A stretch of DNA of 9,996 bases, from contig JALRIY010000072.1 of the NCBI GenBank assembly GCA_023255285.1, forward strand, positions 1-9,996. Reading direction: 5' to 3'. How positions within the stretch are numbered: position 1 is the first letter of the stretch; every line of letters starts with the position of its first letter. Source of the DNA: Algoriphagus sp. GTDB lineage: Bacteria; Bacteroidota; Bacteroidia; Cytophagales; Cyclobacteriaceae. The notes under the pieces were generated by a model, which worked only from the letters and a program-made list of their open reading frames with translations, had not been told where the DNA came from and searched no databases. The position numbers and the translations under genes were made by a program. This document shows positions 1 to 6,681 of this stretch, one piece after another.

Positions 1-860
1 AGGAGGAGATGCTATTTCTAACCCAGCAATGGAAAGGAGAGCGATTTGCAGACGGTAGGCCTAAAGTTTCTGATGACCTACTGACTAGAATGCGTCTAGT
101 TACGCACGATGAAGCATGGGCTGTCATGAAGAATGCGGGCTACTTTTATCAATATACAGATGGGTGGGAATTAATCAATCCGGATAGTATTTTGATTGGA
201 AGGGCAGTCACTGCAACCTTTATGCCTGGTCGTCCAGATATCCATGATGCGATTGACGCACGTGGTAAAAAGGAGGGTAAGCGAGGACAAAATTCCTGGC
301 CAGTGGACCTTTTAATCCCTAAAGATGTCTATGTCGCAGATCAGTTTGGGATCCAAATCAATGGCCCTACCATCGGAGATAACGTTGGAAATGCCATTTT
401 TGCCAAAACAGGTAACGGCATTGTCTATCATGGTGCCATTCGAGATATTGCCGGTTTGAAGGAAATGGGAGGATTCACTTCTTACTTTAGTTCCTATCAC
501 CCTTCCCATCACAACCAACCTGGAAACTTGAACACCATGTTGGTGGGAATCAATCAGCCCACTCGGATCACGCAGGCTACCGTGATGGCAGGAGATGTGG
601 TATTAGGTAGAGATGGAGGGGTTTCCTTTATCCCTGCGCATTTGGTAGAAAAAGTAGTTGTAACCTCTGAAATCGTCAGATTGCGAGACATGTTTGGTCA
701 TGAGCGGTTGAGAGAAGGGAAATATACGGCAGGTCAAATTGATACCAGATGGTCTGATGATATCGAACGCGATTTTTCTCAATGGCTAAATGCACACATT
801 GATGAGCTACCGGTTCCAAAATCACAAATTCAAGAGTTTCTTAAAAATCGAACCTGGTAA
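1..860 (+). CDS. RraA-like family protein, putative 2-keto acid aldolase (5' end outside window)
   Basis: RraA-like fold protein, the family that includes class II HMG/CHA pyruvate aldolases and is often misnamed demethylmenaquinone methyltransferase. Counting from the ATG at 9, Arg145-Asp146 (GAIRD) and Asp124 (IGDNVGN) have the same 22-residue spacing as the Asp102/Asp124 metal-site pair I recall for Pseudomonas putida HMG/CHA aldolase. GDVVLGRDGGVSFIP (196-210) is the usual late RraA strand. The reading frame stays open to the left edge, and the codons before the ATG (Glu-Glu) align with Glu36-Gln37 of the paralogue at 2174. The ATG at 9 is therefore internal, and about 37 residues, probably including a Sec signal, lie outside the window. 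AGGAGG at 1-6 is coding, and too close to that ATG to be its ribosome site. First visible gene of the operon, 18 nt before an MR/MLE gene. Family call firm; aldolase activity inferred. Confidence 0.85.
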   Translation, partial: EEMLFLTQQWKGERFADGRPKVSDDLLTRMRLVTHDEAWAVMKNAGYFYQYTDGWELINPDSILIGRAVTATFMPGRPDIHDAIDARGKKEGKRGQNSWPVDLLIPKDVYVADQFGIQINGPTIGDNVGNAIFAKTGNGIVYHGAIRDIAGLKEMGGFTSYFSSYHPSHHNQPGNLNTMLVGINQPTRITQATVMAGDVVLGRDGGVSFIPAHLVEKVVVTSEIVRLRDMFGHERLREGKYTAGQIDTRWSDDIERDFSQWLNAHIDELPVPKSQIQEFLKNRTW

Positions 861-878
861 ATTCAACCTAAAAAAGAG

Positions 879-2153
879 ATGGATAAATTAAAAGAAAGTA
901 GAAGAGCCTTTTTTGCGAAAGGACTTGGATTGGCCGGAGCTGGCTTTTTAAGCACCTTCGGTCAAGGCCTTGAGGCTGCTGTGGAAAGATCCCCCTCCGC
1001 TTCAAATCCCTCCGATTTGAAAATTACCGATGTGAAATGTGGGTATGTCCGAGGTGCTGTATACGTGAAAGTGTATACCAACCAGGACGTTTGGGGCTGT
1101 GGGGAAGCCGTAGATGCGATTCAGGGCACTTACTACCTTGTAAAAAGGCTTGGAGAACAAATTAAAGGGCAAAGCCCGCTCAACCCAAACAGAATAGCGG
1201 AGCAACTTAGAAAAGCAGCTTTTTTTGGGGGAGCGCAAAGCGGGGTGTTTATTGCTGTCCTTACCGCTATAGAGACAGCACTTTGGGATTTGACAGGAAA
1301 AGTATTTGGTGTGCCTGTTTATCAATTGTTAGGGGGTAAATTCAGAGATAAAATCCGGGTTTATTGCGATACTGCCCTATATACCTCAACCAAACCGACC
1401 CCCGCAGATTATGCGCTAGCTGCTCGCAATGCGGTTAGCCGAGGGTACAATGCAGTCAAATTTGATGTGGATGATGCACGCGATCCAAATAAATACGATC
1501 GGTTTAATTGGACCGCTAATCCAATGGAAATTGATCGCATGTACAATGCCATTGCGGCCGTACGTCAGGAGGTAGGGCCAAACGTAGATATATGTGTCGA
1601 TATGCATGGGCGATACGATGCGATCACGGGCTTGAAGATGGCCAAAATGTATGAGGATTTAAACCTCATGTGGCTTGAGGAGCCTGTTCCTGCAGACAAT
1701 ATTGAAGTGTATAAGAAAATATCACAGGAGACATCTACCCCCATCTGTACAGGTGAGAATGTATACCTCGCCTATGGCTTTACAAGGTTACTCTCTGAAA
1801 ATGCAGTCGACATCATCATGCCTGACATTCAAAAAGCAGGTGGATTGGGAGAGGCTCAGCGAATAGCCAATCTTGCCAACTTGTATTACGTGCCTTTTTC
1901 CCCACACATGGTTGCCTCGTTTCTTGGAGCGATGGCAGCCTGTCATGTCTGTGCATCTGTACCTAATTTCCAAATTATGGAATGGCAAATCTACATGGAT
2001 ACAGATCAGCTTTGGCAGGATATCGTCACCTATGATGGTCCTCGAACTCAAAATAGCTTCATCACCGTTTCCGAAAAGCCAGGGATCGGTGTGGAAATCA
2101 ATGAGGAAGGAATGAAAAAATATGCCGTTAAAGGCGTTCCTTTTTTTGAATAA
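879..2153 (+). CDS. Tat-exported MR/MLE (enolase superfamily) sugar-acid dehydratase, D-galactonate dehydratase-like active site
   Basis: Probably removes water from an aldonic/uronic-type sugar acid to give a 2-keto-3-deoxy acid. Twin-arginine signal SRRAFFAK at residues 7-14, hydrophobic stretch to about 30, likely cleavage near Ala33-Ala34. Metal ligands are Asp241 (VDMHGR), Glu267 (WLEEP) and Glu293 (TGEN); acid/base residues are His243 and His343 (SPHM), with Asp316 and Glu368. The spacings match E. coli D-galactonate dehydratase as I recall it (Asp183, His185, Glu209, Glu235, Asp258, His285, Glu310) exactly. The capping domain is about residues 47-160. At 424 aa it is longer than GalD, mainly through the signal. 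Lys194-x-Asp196 replaces the Lys-x-Lys of muconate-type enzymes. Sits between two RraA genes, 18 and 20 nt away, so co-transcribed. No Shine-Dalgarno, as usual in Bacteroidota. Substrate unknown; galactonate is only one possibility. Confidence 0.88.
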   Translation: MDKLKESRRAFFAKGLGLAGAGFLSTFGQGLEAAVERSPSASNPSDLKITDVKCGYVRGAVYVKVYTNQDVWGCGEAVDAIQGTYYLVKRLGEQIKGQSPLNPNRIAEQLRKAAFFGGAQSGVFIAVLTAIETALWDLTGKVFGVPVYQLLGGKFRDKIRVYCDTALYTSTKPTPADYALAARNAVSRGYNAVKFDVDDARDPNKYDRFNWTANPMEIDRMYNAIAAVRQEVGPNVDICVDMHGRYDAITGLKMAKMYEDLNLMWLEEPVPADNIEVYKKISQETSTPICTGENVYLAYGFTRLLSENAVDIIMPDIQKAGGLGEAQRIANLANLYYVPFSPHMVASFLGAMAACHVCASVPNFQIMEWQIYMDTDQLWQDIVTYDGPRTQNSFITVSEKPGIGVEINEEGMKKYAVKGVPFFE

Positions 2154-2173
2154 TATTCAAAACCCAATCGACT

Positions 2174-3133
2174 ATGTCTAACTATTTAAAAATCAATTTA
2201 AAACGAATTTGCTTCCTAATTCTTGGTTTTGGGATGCTTTCCACTGTGGGAATTGCACAGCATGTAGGTGCCACACCGGAGCAAATCCGTTTACTGACCT
2301 CAGAATGGACTGGTGAGCGATTCCCAGACGGAAGACCTAGAGTTTCTGATCAAATTTTGGAGCGCCTAAAGAATATCTCGATTGAAGAAGCTTGGGGGGT
2401 ACTTCGAAATAAGGGCTACAACAATCAATACGAAGGGGATTGGCAAATTATCTGGCCCGATTCAGTGATGACTGGAAGGGTAGTGACAGCTCAATACATG
2501 CCTTTGAGACCTGATTTTGATAAATTTATCAAATCTACAGGAGTGGAAAAAGAAGGCAGATCTCCCAAAGGAGGGACAAATTCCTGGCCGATTGATGTGC
2601 TGACCAATGGCGATGTCTATGTAGCGGATAGCTACGGTAAAATGGCCGATGGAACCTTGATTGGGGACAACTTGGGCAATTCAATCTATACCAGATCAAA
2701 GCGAGGGGTTATTTTTTATGGTTCGGTAAGGGACCAAGAGGGCCTTTCAGAAATCCAAGGCTTTAATGCCTGGATTAAAGGACAAGATCCATCCTATATC
2801 CGAGAAATGATGCTCACTTCCATCAATGCACCTATCCGAATTGGCCGTGCTACTGTCCTTCCAGGAGATGTAGTATTGGCTAAAAAGTACGGTATCATTT
2901 TTATTCCAGCGCACCTGGTGGAGGATTTGGTCCTTACTTCAGAGGTTACCGGCCTTCGTGATCAATTTGGTCATCAGAGACTTAGAGAAAAAAAATACCT
3001 TGCAGGACAGATTGATTCGGAATGGACTGAGGACATCAAAAAAGATTTTCTCAACTGGCTAGCTAACTATCCAGGGAAACTTCCGATGACTAAGGCGGAG
3101 CTTGATGATTATTTTAAAGAAAGAAATTGGTAA
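2174..3133 (+). CDS. Secreted RraA-like family protein, putative 2-keto acid aldolase (second copy)
   Basis: Complete 319-aa paralogue of the gene at the left edge, roughly half identical by eye over the shared length. Residues 1-28 form a Sec signal: basic Lys6/Lys10/Arg11, hydrophobic ICFLILGFGMLSTVGIA, cleavage near Ala28-Gln29. Cys13 is not in a lipobox, so a soluble periplasmic protein is expected. Arg186-Asp187 (GSVRD) and Asp165 (IGDNLGN) keep the 22-residue metal-site spacing of HMG/CHA aldolase; GDVVLAKKYGIIFIP (231-245) is the late RraA strand. A C-terminal tail after about 250 (RDQFGHQRLREKKY, then an acidic/aromatic end) is shared by both copies and is longer than in classic RraA. 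It lies 20 nt after one MR/MLE gene and 27 nt before the next. A role in cleaving the keto-deoxy acid made by its neighbours is inferred from position and family. Confidence 0.87.
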   Translation: MSNYLKINLKRICFLILGFGMLSTVGIAQHVGATPEQIRLLTSEWTGERFPDGRPRVSDQILERLKNISIEEAWGVLRNKGYNNQYEGDWQIIWPDSVMTGRVVTAQYMPLRPDFDKFIKSTGVEKEGRSPKGGTNSWPIDVLTNGDVYVADSYGKMADGTLIGDNLGNSIYTRSKRGVIFYGSVRDQEGLSEIQGFNAWIKGQDPSYIREMMLTSINAPIRIGRATVLPGDVVLAKKYGIIFIPAHLVEDLVLTSEVTGLRDQFGHQRLREKKYLAGQIDSEWTEDIKKDFLNWLANYPGKLPMTKAELDDYFKERNW

Positions 3134-3160
3134 ACCTTATTTAATCAATTAACGAAACCC

Positions 3161-4645
3161 ATGAAAAGCACCTTAAAAAAACTAATCTCCGACCATAAAG
3201 TGGCGGAGAGAGCCTATGCCCAGCAGCGGCAGGCAGAAATTGACAATCCGTTAACAGGATCCAATCGAAGAGATTTTTTAAAGAAAACAGCACTGGGAGG
3301 TTTTAGCCTTGCCGCTCTCACGGGACTAAGTATTGAAGACACGCTTGCTGAAACTACCCGATCTGTACAAAGAGCTTCTGCTCCATCGGATCTCAAAATT
3401 ACCGATCTAAGATATGCCCATACAGCTGTAATGGGAGGCACAGCCATTTTGCGCATTGACACCAACCAGGGAATTGTGGGATGGGGAGAAGTGAGAGATG
3501 GTGCTGATCCTCGGTATGCTTTGATGCTGAAAAGTAGAATTCTTGGTGAAAATCCATGCAACGTGGAGAAAATCTTCAAAATCATCCGTCAGTTTGGAGG
3601 ACAATCTAGACAAGCTGGTGGAGTTTGTGGCGTAGAAATGGCACTTTGGGATCTTTGTGGAAAGGCGTACAACGTTCCTGCTTGGCAGCTCCTCGGTGGA
3701 CGTTACCGTGACTCGGTCCGTCTCTATGCAGATACGCCAGAGGGAAAAGATCCTGAAGAGCAAAAAGAAAGAATTCGCTACCGTATTCAAGATCAAGGGT
3801 ACAATTGGCTGAAAATGGATGTTTCTATCGGTGAAATCATGGATATTCCGGGCTGTATTGTGAATCCAGAAATTTTGAAAGGGAATCGCTCTCAATGGTC
3901 AGGAGGATACATGTCTTATTCCAATACTGCACATCCATTTACAGGAATCCAGATCACCGAAAAAGGGCTTGATGAACTGGCCAAAATCGTTCACAATATC
4001 CGAGAGATGGTCGGTTACGATATTCCAATTTCAACCGATCACTATGGGCATTTTGATTTGAATAATTGCATTCGCTTGGGTAAAGCCTTGGAACCTTATC
4101 GATTGGCTTGGCTAGAGGACATGGTGCCTTGGCAAATGACTCAGCAGCACAAAACCATCACCCAGGCTTTGGAAACACCAACTACCACAGGAGAAGATAT
4201 TTACCTGCTCAATCATTTCAAGCCTTTGATTGATGAGCACGCTGTGGACATTATCCATCCTGACCTGGCCTCGTCGGGAGGTCTTTTGGAAACCAAAAGA
4301 ATCGGCGATTATGCAGAGGAAAAAGGCATTTCCATGGCTATGCACCAGGCTGGTACACCAGTGTCTTTTATGGCAAATGTTCACTGTGCGGCAGCAACTC
4401 AAAATTTCCTTTCCCTTGAGCACCATTCCGTGGATGTTCCTTGGTGGGAATCCATGTTTACCAAGGTAGATGGGGTAAAGATGATTGATAAAGGGTATGC
4501 ACCAGTACCTTTGACAGCCCCGGGATTAGGAATTGAAATCAATGAGGAGGTGGTTAAAGCCCATTTACACAAGTCAGATTCCAGTTATTTCGCTCCTACC
4601 GATCAGTGGAACGAAAAACGATCCCATGATAGAATATACAGCTAA
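3161..4645 (+). CDS. Tat-exported MR/MLE (enolase superfamily) protein with altered first acid/base position
   Basis: Enolase-superfamily enzyme, 494 aa, likely a dehydratase or epimerase of a carboxylate sugar. Twin-arginine motif NRRDFLKK at 35-42 follows an unusually long 34-residue n-region; hydrophobic segment to about 55, cleavage near Ala63. The mature part begins with the same PSDLKITD as the MR/MLE gene at 879. Metal ligands Asp293, Glu319 (WLED) and Glu345 (TGED), then Asp368, His395 and Glu420, all at the D-galactonate dehydratase spacing. However, the motif is DHYGH (293-297), so Tyr295 stands where GalD has its catalytic His185, with His294 and His297 on either side. An insertion of about 40-50 residues (about 222-265, Trp/Tyr/Ser-rich) precedes the Asp ligand strand. 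Last gene of the operon, followed by a terminator. Fold and metal site firm; reaction uncertain because of the Tyr. Confidence 0.85.
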   Translation: MKSTLKKLISDHKVAERAYAQQRQAEIDNPLTGSNRRDFLKKTALGGFSLAALTGLSIEDTLAETTRSVQRASAPSDLKITDLRYAHTAVMGGTAILRIDTNQGIVGWGEVRDGADPRYALMLKSRILGENPCNVEKIFKIIRQFGGQSRQAGGVCGVEMALWDLCGKAYNVPAWQLLGGRYRDSVRLYADTPEGKDPEEQKERIRYRIQDQGYNWLKMDVSIGEIMDIPGCIVNPEILKGNRSQWSGGYMSYSNTAHPFTGIQITEKGLDELAKIVHNIREMVGYDIPISTDHYGHFDLNNCIRLGKALEPYRLAWLEDMVPWQMTQQHKTITQALETPTTTGEDIYLLNHFKPLIDEHAVDIIHPDLASSGGLLETKRIGDYAEEKGISMAMHQAGTPVSFMANVHCAAATQNFLSLEHHSVDVPWWESMFTKVDGVKMIDKGYAPVPLTAPGLGIEINEEVVKAHLHKSDSSYFAPTDQWNEKRSHDRIYS

Positions 4646-4656
4646 TTAAAGCTATT

Positions 4657-4692
4657 GATCTCCCTACCATTTTTTAGGCAGGGAGATTTTTG
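4657..4692 (+). terminator. Rho-independent terminator of the RraA-MR/MLE operon
   Basis: Perfect 8-bp stem ATCTCCCT (4658-4665) / AGGGAGAT (4680-4687), with two further inner C-G pairs after one mismatch, followed by a five-T tract (4687-4691). It starts 12 nt after the stop codon of the second MR/MLE gene, so it ends that operon and sets the transporter downstream apart as its own unit or a readthrough product. Confidence 0.88.
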
Positions 4693-4726
4693 TTTAGTTT
4701 CACTTTCCTAATTATACCATACCGTC

Positions 4727-5824
4727 TTGAAATCCAATTCACGAATCTTTCTCTACCTGGCTTTAGCGCTTTTGCTTGGCTTGATTTACACTATTCCAGC
4801 TGGCCTTCAGATTGGGACAGGCTTAATTGCCGTTGGTTTTTTTGTTTTCCTTGGCCTTTTTTTTCGCGGAAATGCACATTTGAAAGGCTTTTCTTTTTCT
4901 GTTGTCATATTTACAGTGGTAGCCTTGGCAATGTTTTTTCCTTCATATTTCCAGGAAATTGATGGATTTAAACTAACTCAATTAATTAATCCGCTAATTC
5001 AAATGATCATGTTTGGGATGGGTGCAACATTAAGCTGGAAGGATTTTGCAGCAGTTGCCCAAAGCCCCAAGTCAGTCGCTATTGGAATTTTCGCACAATT
5101 TGCCATCATGCCCTTGGTAGGCTTTGGACTGGCAAATCTAAGTGGCCTTCAGCCAGAAGTTGCTGCTGGAATAATACTAGTGGGTTGTGCTCCTGGAGGA
5201 ACCGCTTCCAATGTAATTGCTTTTTTAGCCCGTGCCAATGTGGCTTTATCAGTGACAATTACCACCATTTCAACCCTTATTGCTCCCTTTATGATGCCTG
5301 TCTTGATGAAATTATTGGCCGGGCAATTCATTGAGATTGACCTTCTCAAAATGATGTGGGATATTTTTAAAATTATCTTGTTGCCAGTCGGTGCGGGTCT
5401 ACTTGTTCATCAACTGCTAGGTAAAAATTCGGGATGGATTGAGAAACTCCTTCCACTTGTTTCCATGCTCGGTATTGCGTTGATTATTTTGGTGATTACC
5501 GCAGCTGGAAGGGATAGTCTTCTGGCTATGGGTTCAATTATAATTTTGATTGTGTTCCTACACAATGCGATGGGTTATGGTATAGGCTATTTTTTAGCAC
5601 GATTGATTGGACTAAGTGAACAAGATGCCCGAACTATTTCCATCGAGGTTGGAATGCAAAATGCTGGATTAGCTTCAGGGCTTTCAAGTATCATGGGGAA
5701 AATCACTACGCTAGGATTGGCATCTGCAGTGTTTGGACCTATGCAAAATATTACTGGATCGATTGTAGCAACTTTCTGGAGTAAAAGAAAAAAAAGGATT
5801 GATCCTAGTCGAAAAAGGATTTAA
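4727..5824 (+). CDS. BASS-family (bile acid:sodium symporter, SBF) organic anion transporter
   Basis: Inner-membrane Na+-coupled transporter, 365 aa. TTG is the start: the frame is closed by TAA at 4709, there is no ATG upstream, and the first internal ATG (residue 69) would lose conserved-looking membrane segments. Sodium-site residues all fall at a constant offset of +47 from ASBT of Neisseria meningitidis as I recall it: Ser161-Asn162 in the GCAPGGTASN crossover, Ser175, Thr179, Gln124, and Glu307-Val308, Met310, Gln311 in EVGMQNAG. About 60-70 extra N-terminal residues form two or three added hydrophobic segments. The C-terminus is basic (SKRKKR). Plant BASS2 carries pyruvate, so uptake of a keto acid from the operon before it is an attractive inference, but the substrate is not readable. 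Overlaps the hydrolase gene facing it by 20 nt. Confidence 0.88.
   Translation: MKSNSRIFLYLALALLLGLIYTIPAGLQIGTGLIAVGFFVFLGLFFRGNAHLKGFSFSVVIFTVVALAMFFPSYFQEIDGFKLTQLINPLIQMIMFGMGATLSWKDFAAVAQSPKSVAIGIFAQFAIMPLVGFGLANLSGLQPEVAAGIILVGCAPGGTASNVIAFLARANVALSVTITTISTLIAPFMMPVLMKLLAGQFIEIDLLKMMWDIFKIILLPVGAGLLVHQLLGKNSGWIEKLLPLVSMLGIALIILVITAAGRDSLLAMGSIIILIVFLHNAMGYGIGYFLARLIGLSEQDARTISIEVGMQNAGLASGLSSIMGKITTLGLASAVFGPMQNITGSIVATFWSKRKKRIDPSRKRI
5788..5806 (-). terminator. Possible terminator of the SGNH hydrolase gene, lying inside the transporter's 3' end
   Basis: On the minus strand AGGA-TCAA-TCCT is followed by eight Ts (5788-5795). The stem is only 4 bp, but the T tract is long and begins right at the hydrolase stop codon (TAG, 5805-5807). 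The same bases encode the basic Lys/Arg tail of the BASS transporter. A second hairpin of the same style, GGATT-TTTA-AATCC (5817-5830) plus five Ts (5812-5816), sits just before it within the last hydrolase codons. Confidence 0.4.
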
Positions 5825-6455
5825 AAATCCCATTCCATACCACATACCCATCTGCATTTAAATGAAGCTGGTCCCGAATGTAGAGTTCTGGTCTTGGATT
5901 GCCTTTTACATCTGTTAAGGCATTCCAAGTATCTAGGTAAGTTACTTGTTCTGTTTGTTCGCAATACCTTTTCAAAAGTTGGTTAAAGTCCAAGTAACTT
6001 TCTTTTTTCTCCCAACGTGAGGGGCTGGGCTTTGCGCCAATGAGCACGATTTCTATTCTCGGATCCACTAAATGGATACGGGTTACGATTTGCTTTAGGC
6101 TAGTTAGGATAGCTGATGAGGGCACGTCCGCCCAGAGGTCATTGTCTCCTTCGTAAATAAAGACCCGCTTGGGGTCAAATTTTAAGACCAAAGGATAGAG
6201 GTATCGCTCCAAGTCTGATGCTTTTGATCCACCAAATCCGGTGTTGAGTACTTCTTGCCCCAAGCTAAGTTCAGAAAGGCTGCTCCACATTCGGATGGTA
6301 GAGCTTCCTGTAAATACAGTGCCTCCTGGTTTCCATCCTATGCTATCCAGGCGATTGGTCATCCTTCGTACCTCTTCTTCAAAGGGCTGTTGCTGAGCAA
6401 AACCTGCATTAAAAGAGCCTAAAAAAACTAAAAAAAGTAGAATCGATTTTTTCAT
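5805..6455 (-). CDS. Secreted SGNH/GDSL-type hydrolase (lipase/esterase family)
   Basis: 216-aa esterase-like protein with a Sec signal at residues 1-20 (MKKSILLFLVFLGSFNAGFA, cut before Gln21), so periplasmic or secreted. Block I is FTGSSTIRMW (48-57): the usual GDS is GSS here, with Ser52 as nucleophile. Block II glycine is in NTGFGGS (71-77), block III is GDND (103-106, Asn105 in the oxyanion hole), and block V is DQLH (195-198), giving the Asp195/His198 pair. The length fits a compact single-domain SGNH enzyme. Many relatives are carbohydrate or acyl-chain deacetylases, but nothing here fixes the substrate. It is divergent from the DUF4407 gene and convergent with the transporter, overlapping it by 20 nt, so a functional link to the sugar-acid operon is only possible, not shown. 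Confidence 0.87.
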   Translation of the reverse strand: MKKSILLFLVFLGSFNAGFAQQQPFEEEVRRMTNRLDSIGWKPGGTVFTGSSTIRMWSSLSELSLGQEVLNTGFGGSKASDLERYLYPLVLKFDPKRVFIYEGDNDLWADVPSSAILTSLKQIVTRIHLVDPRIEIVLIGAKPSPSRWEKKESYLDFNQLLKRYCEQTEQVTYLDTWNALTDVKGNPRPELYIRDQLHLNADGYVVWNGIFKSFFD

Positions 6456-6459
6456 TAAT

Positions 6460-6467
6460 CAAACTTA
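6460..6467 (-). promoter_or_regulatory. Candidate -7 promoter element of the SGNH hydrolase gene
   Basis: The minus strand reads TAAGTTTG, an exact match to the Bacteroidota -7 consensus TAnnTTTG, ending 4 nt before the ATG. Transcription from it would give an almost leaderless mRNA. No TTG/TTTG lies 19-21 nt further upstream, so half of the expected promoter is missing. Confidence 0.25.
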
Positions 6468-6681
6468 CTAAAAAATAGTGAGTTGAAACCGATCAACCAA
6501 ATGAACGATACTGAACATTTTTTGGAATGCATCAGTGGATAATTGGGCTGGGTACGTCAAGTTTTTAATTTTTTTCACTGATTTTAGATAGTTTTCAAAT
6601 GAATTCAACCAAAATTTTGGAGATGTAAATTTTTGGTCGCGTTTTCGCTTCACCACAAAAAGGCCACTAATAATCTCCTAC

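Noticed and set aside
879..4645. Naming the MR/MLE genes dgoD, or the RraA genes as regulators of RNase E or menaquinone methyltransferases
   Set aside because: Active-site match supports a dehydratase class, not a substrate. Export signals make an RNase E inhibitor role implausible, and the methyltransferase name in this family is a historical misannotation.
6468..6656. 62-codon minus-strand ORF just upstream of the SGNH hydrolase gene
   Set aside because: GTG start only, Lys/Phe-rich composition typical of translated AT-rich DNA, no recognisable motif or signal, and it fills the divergent promoter space between the hydrolase and DUF4407 genes.
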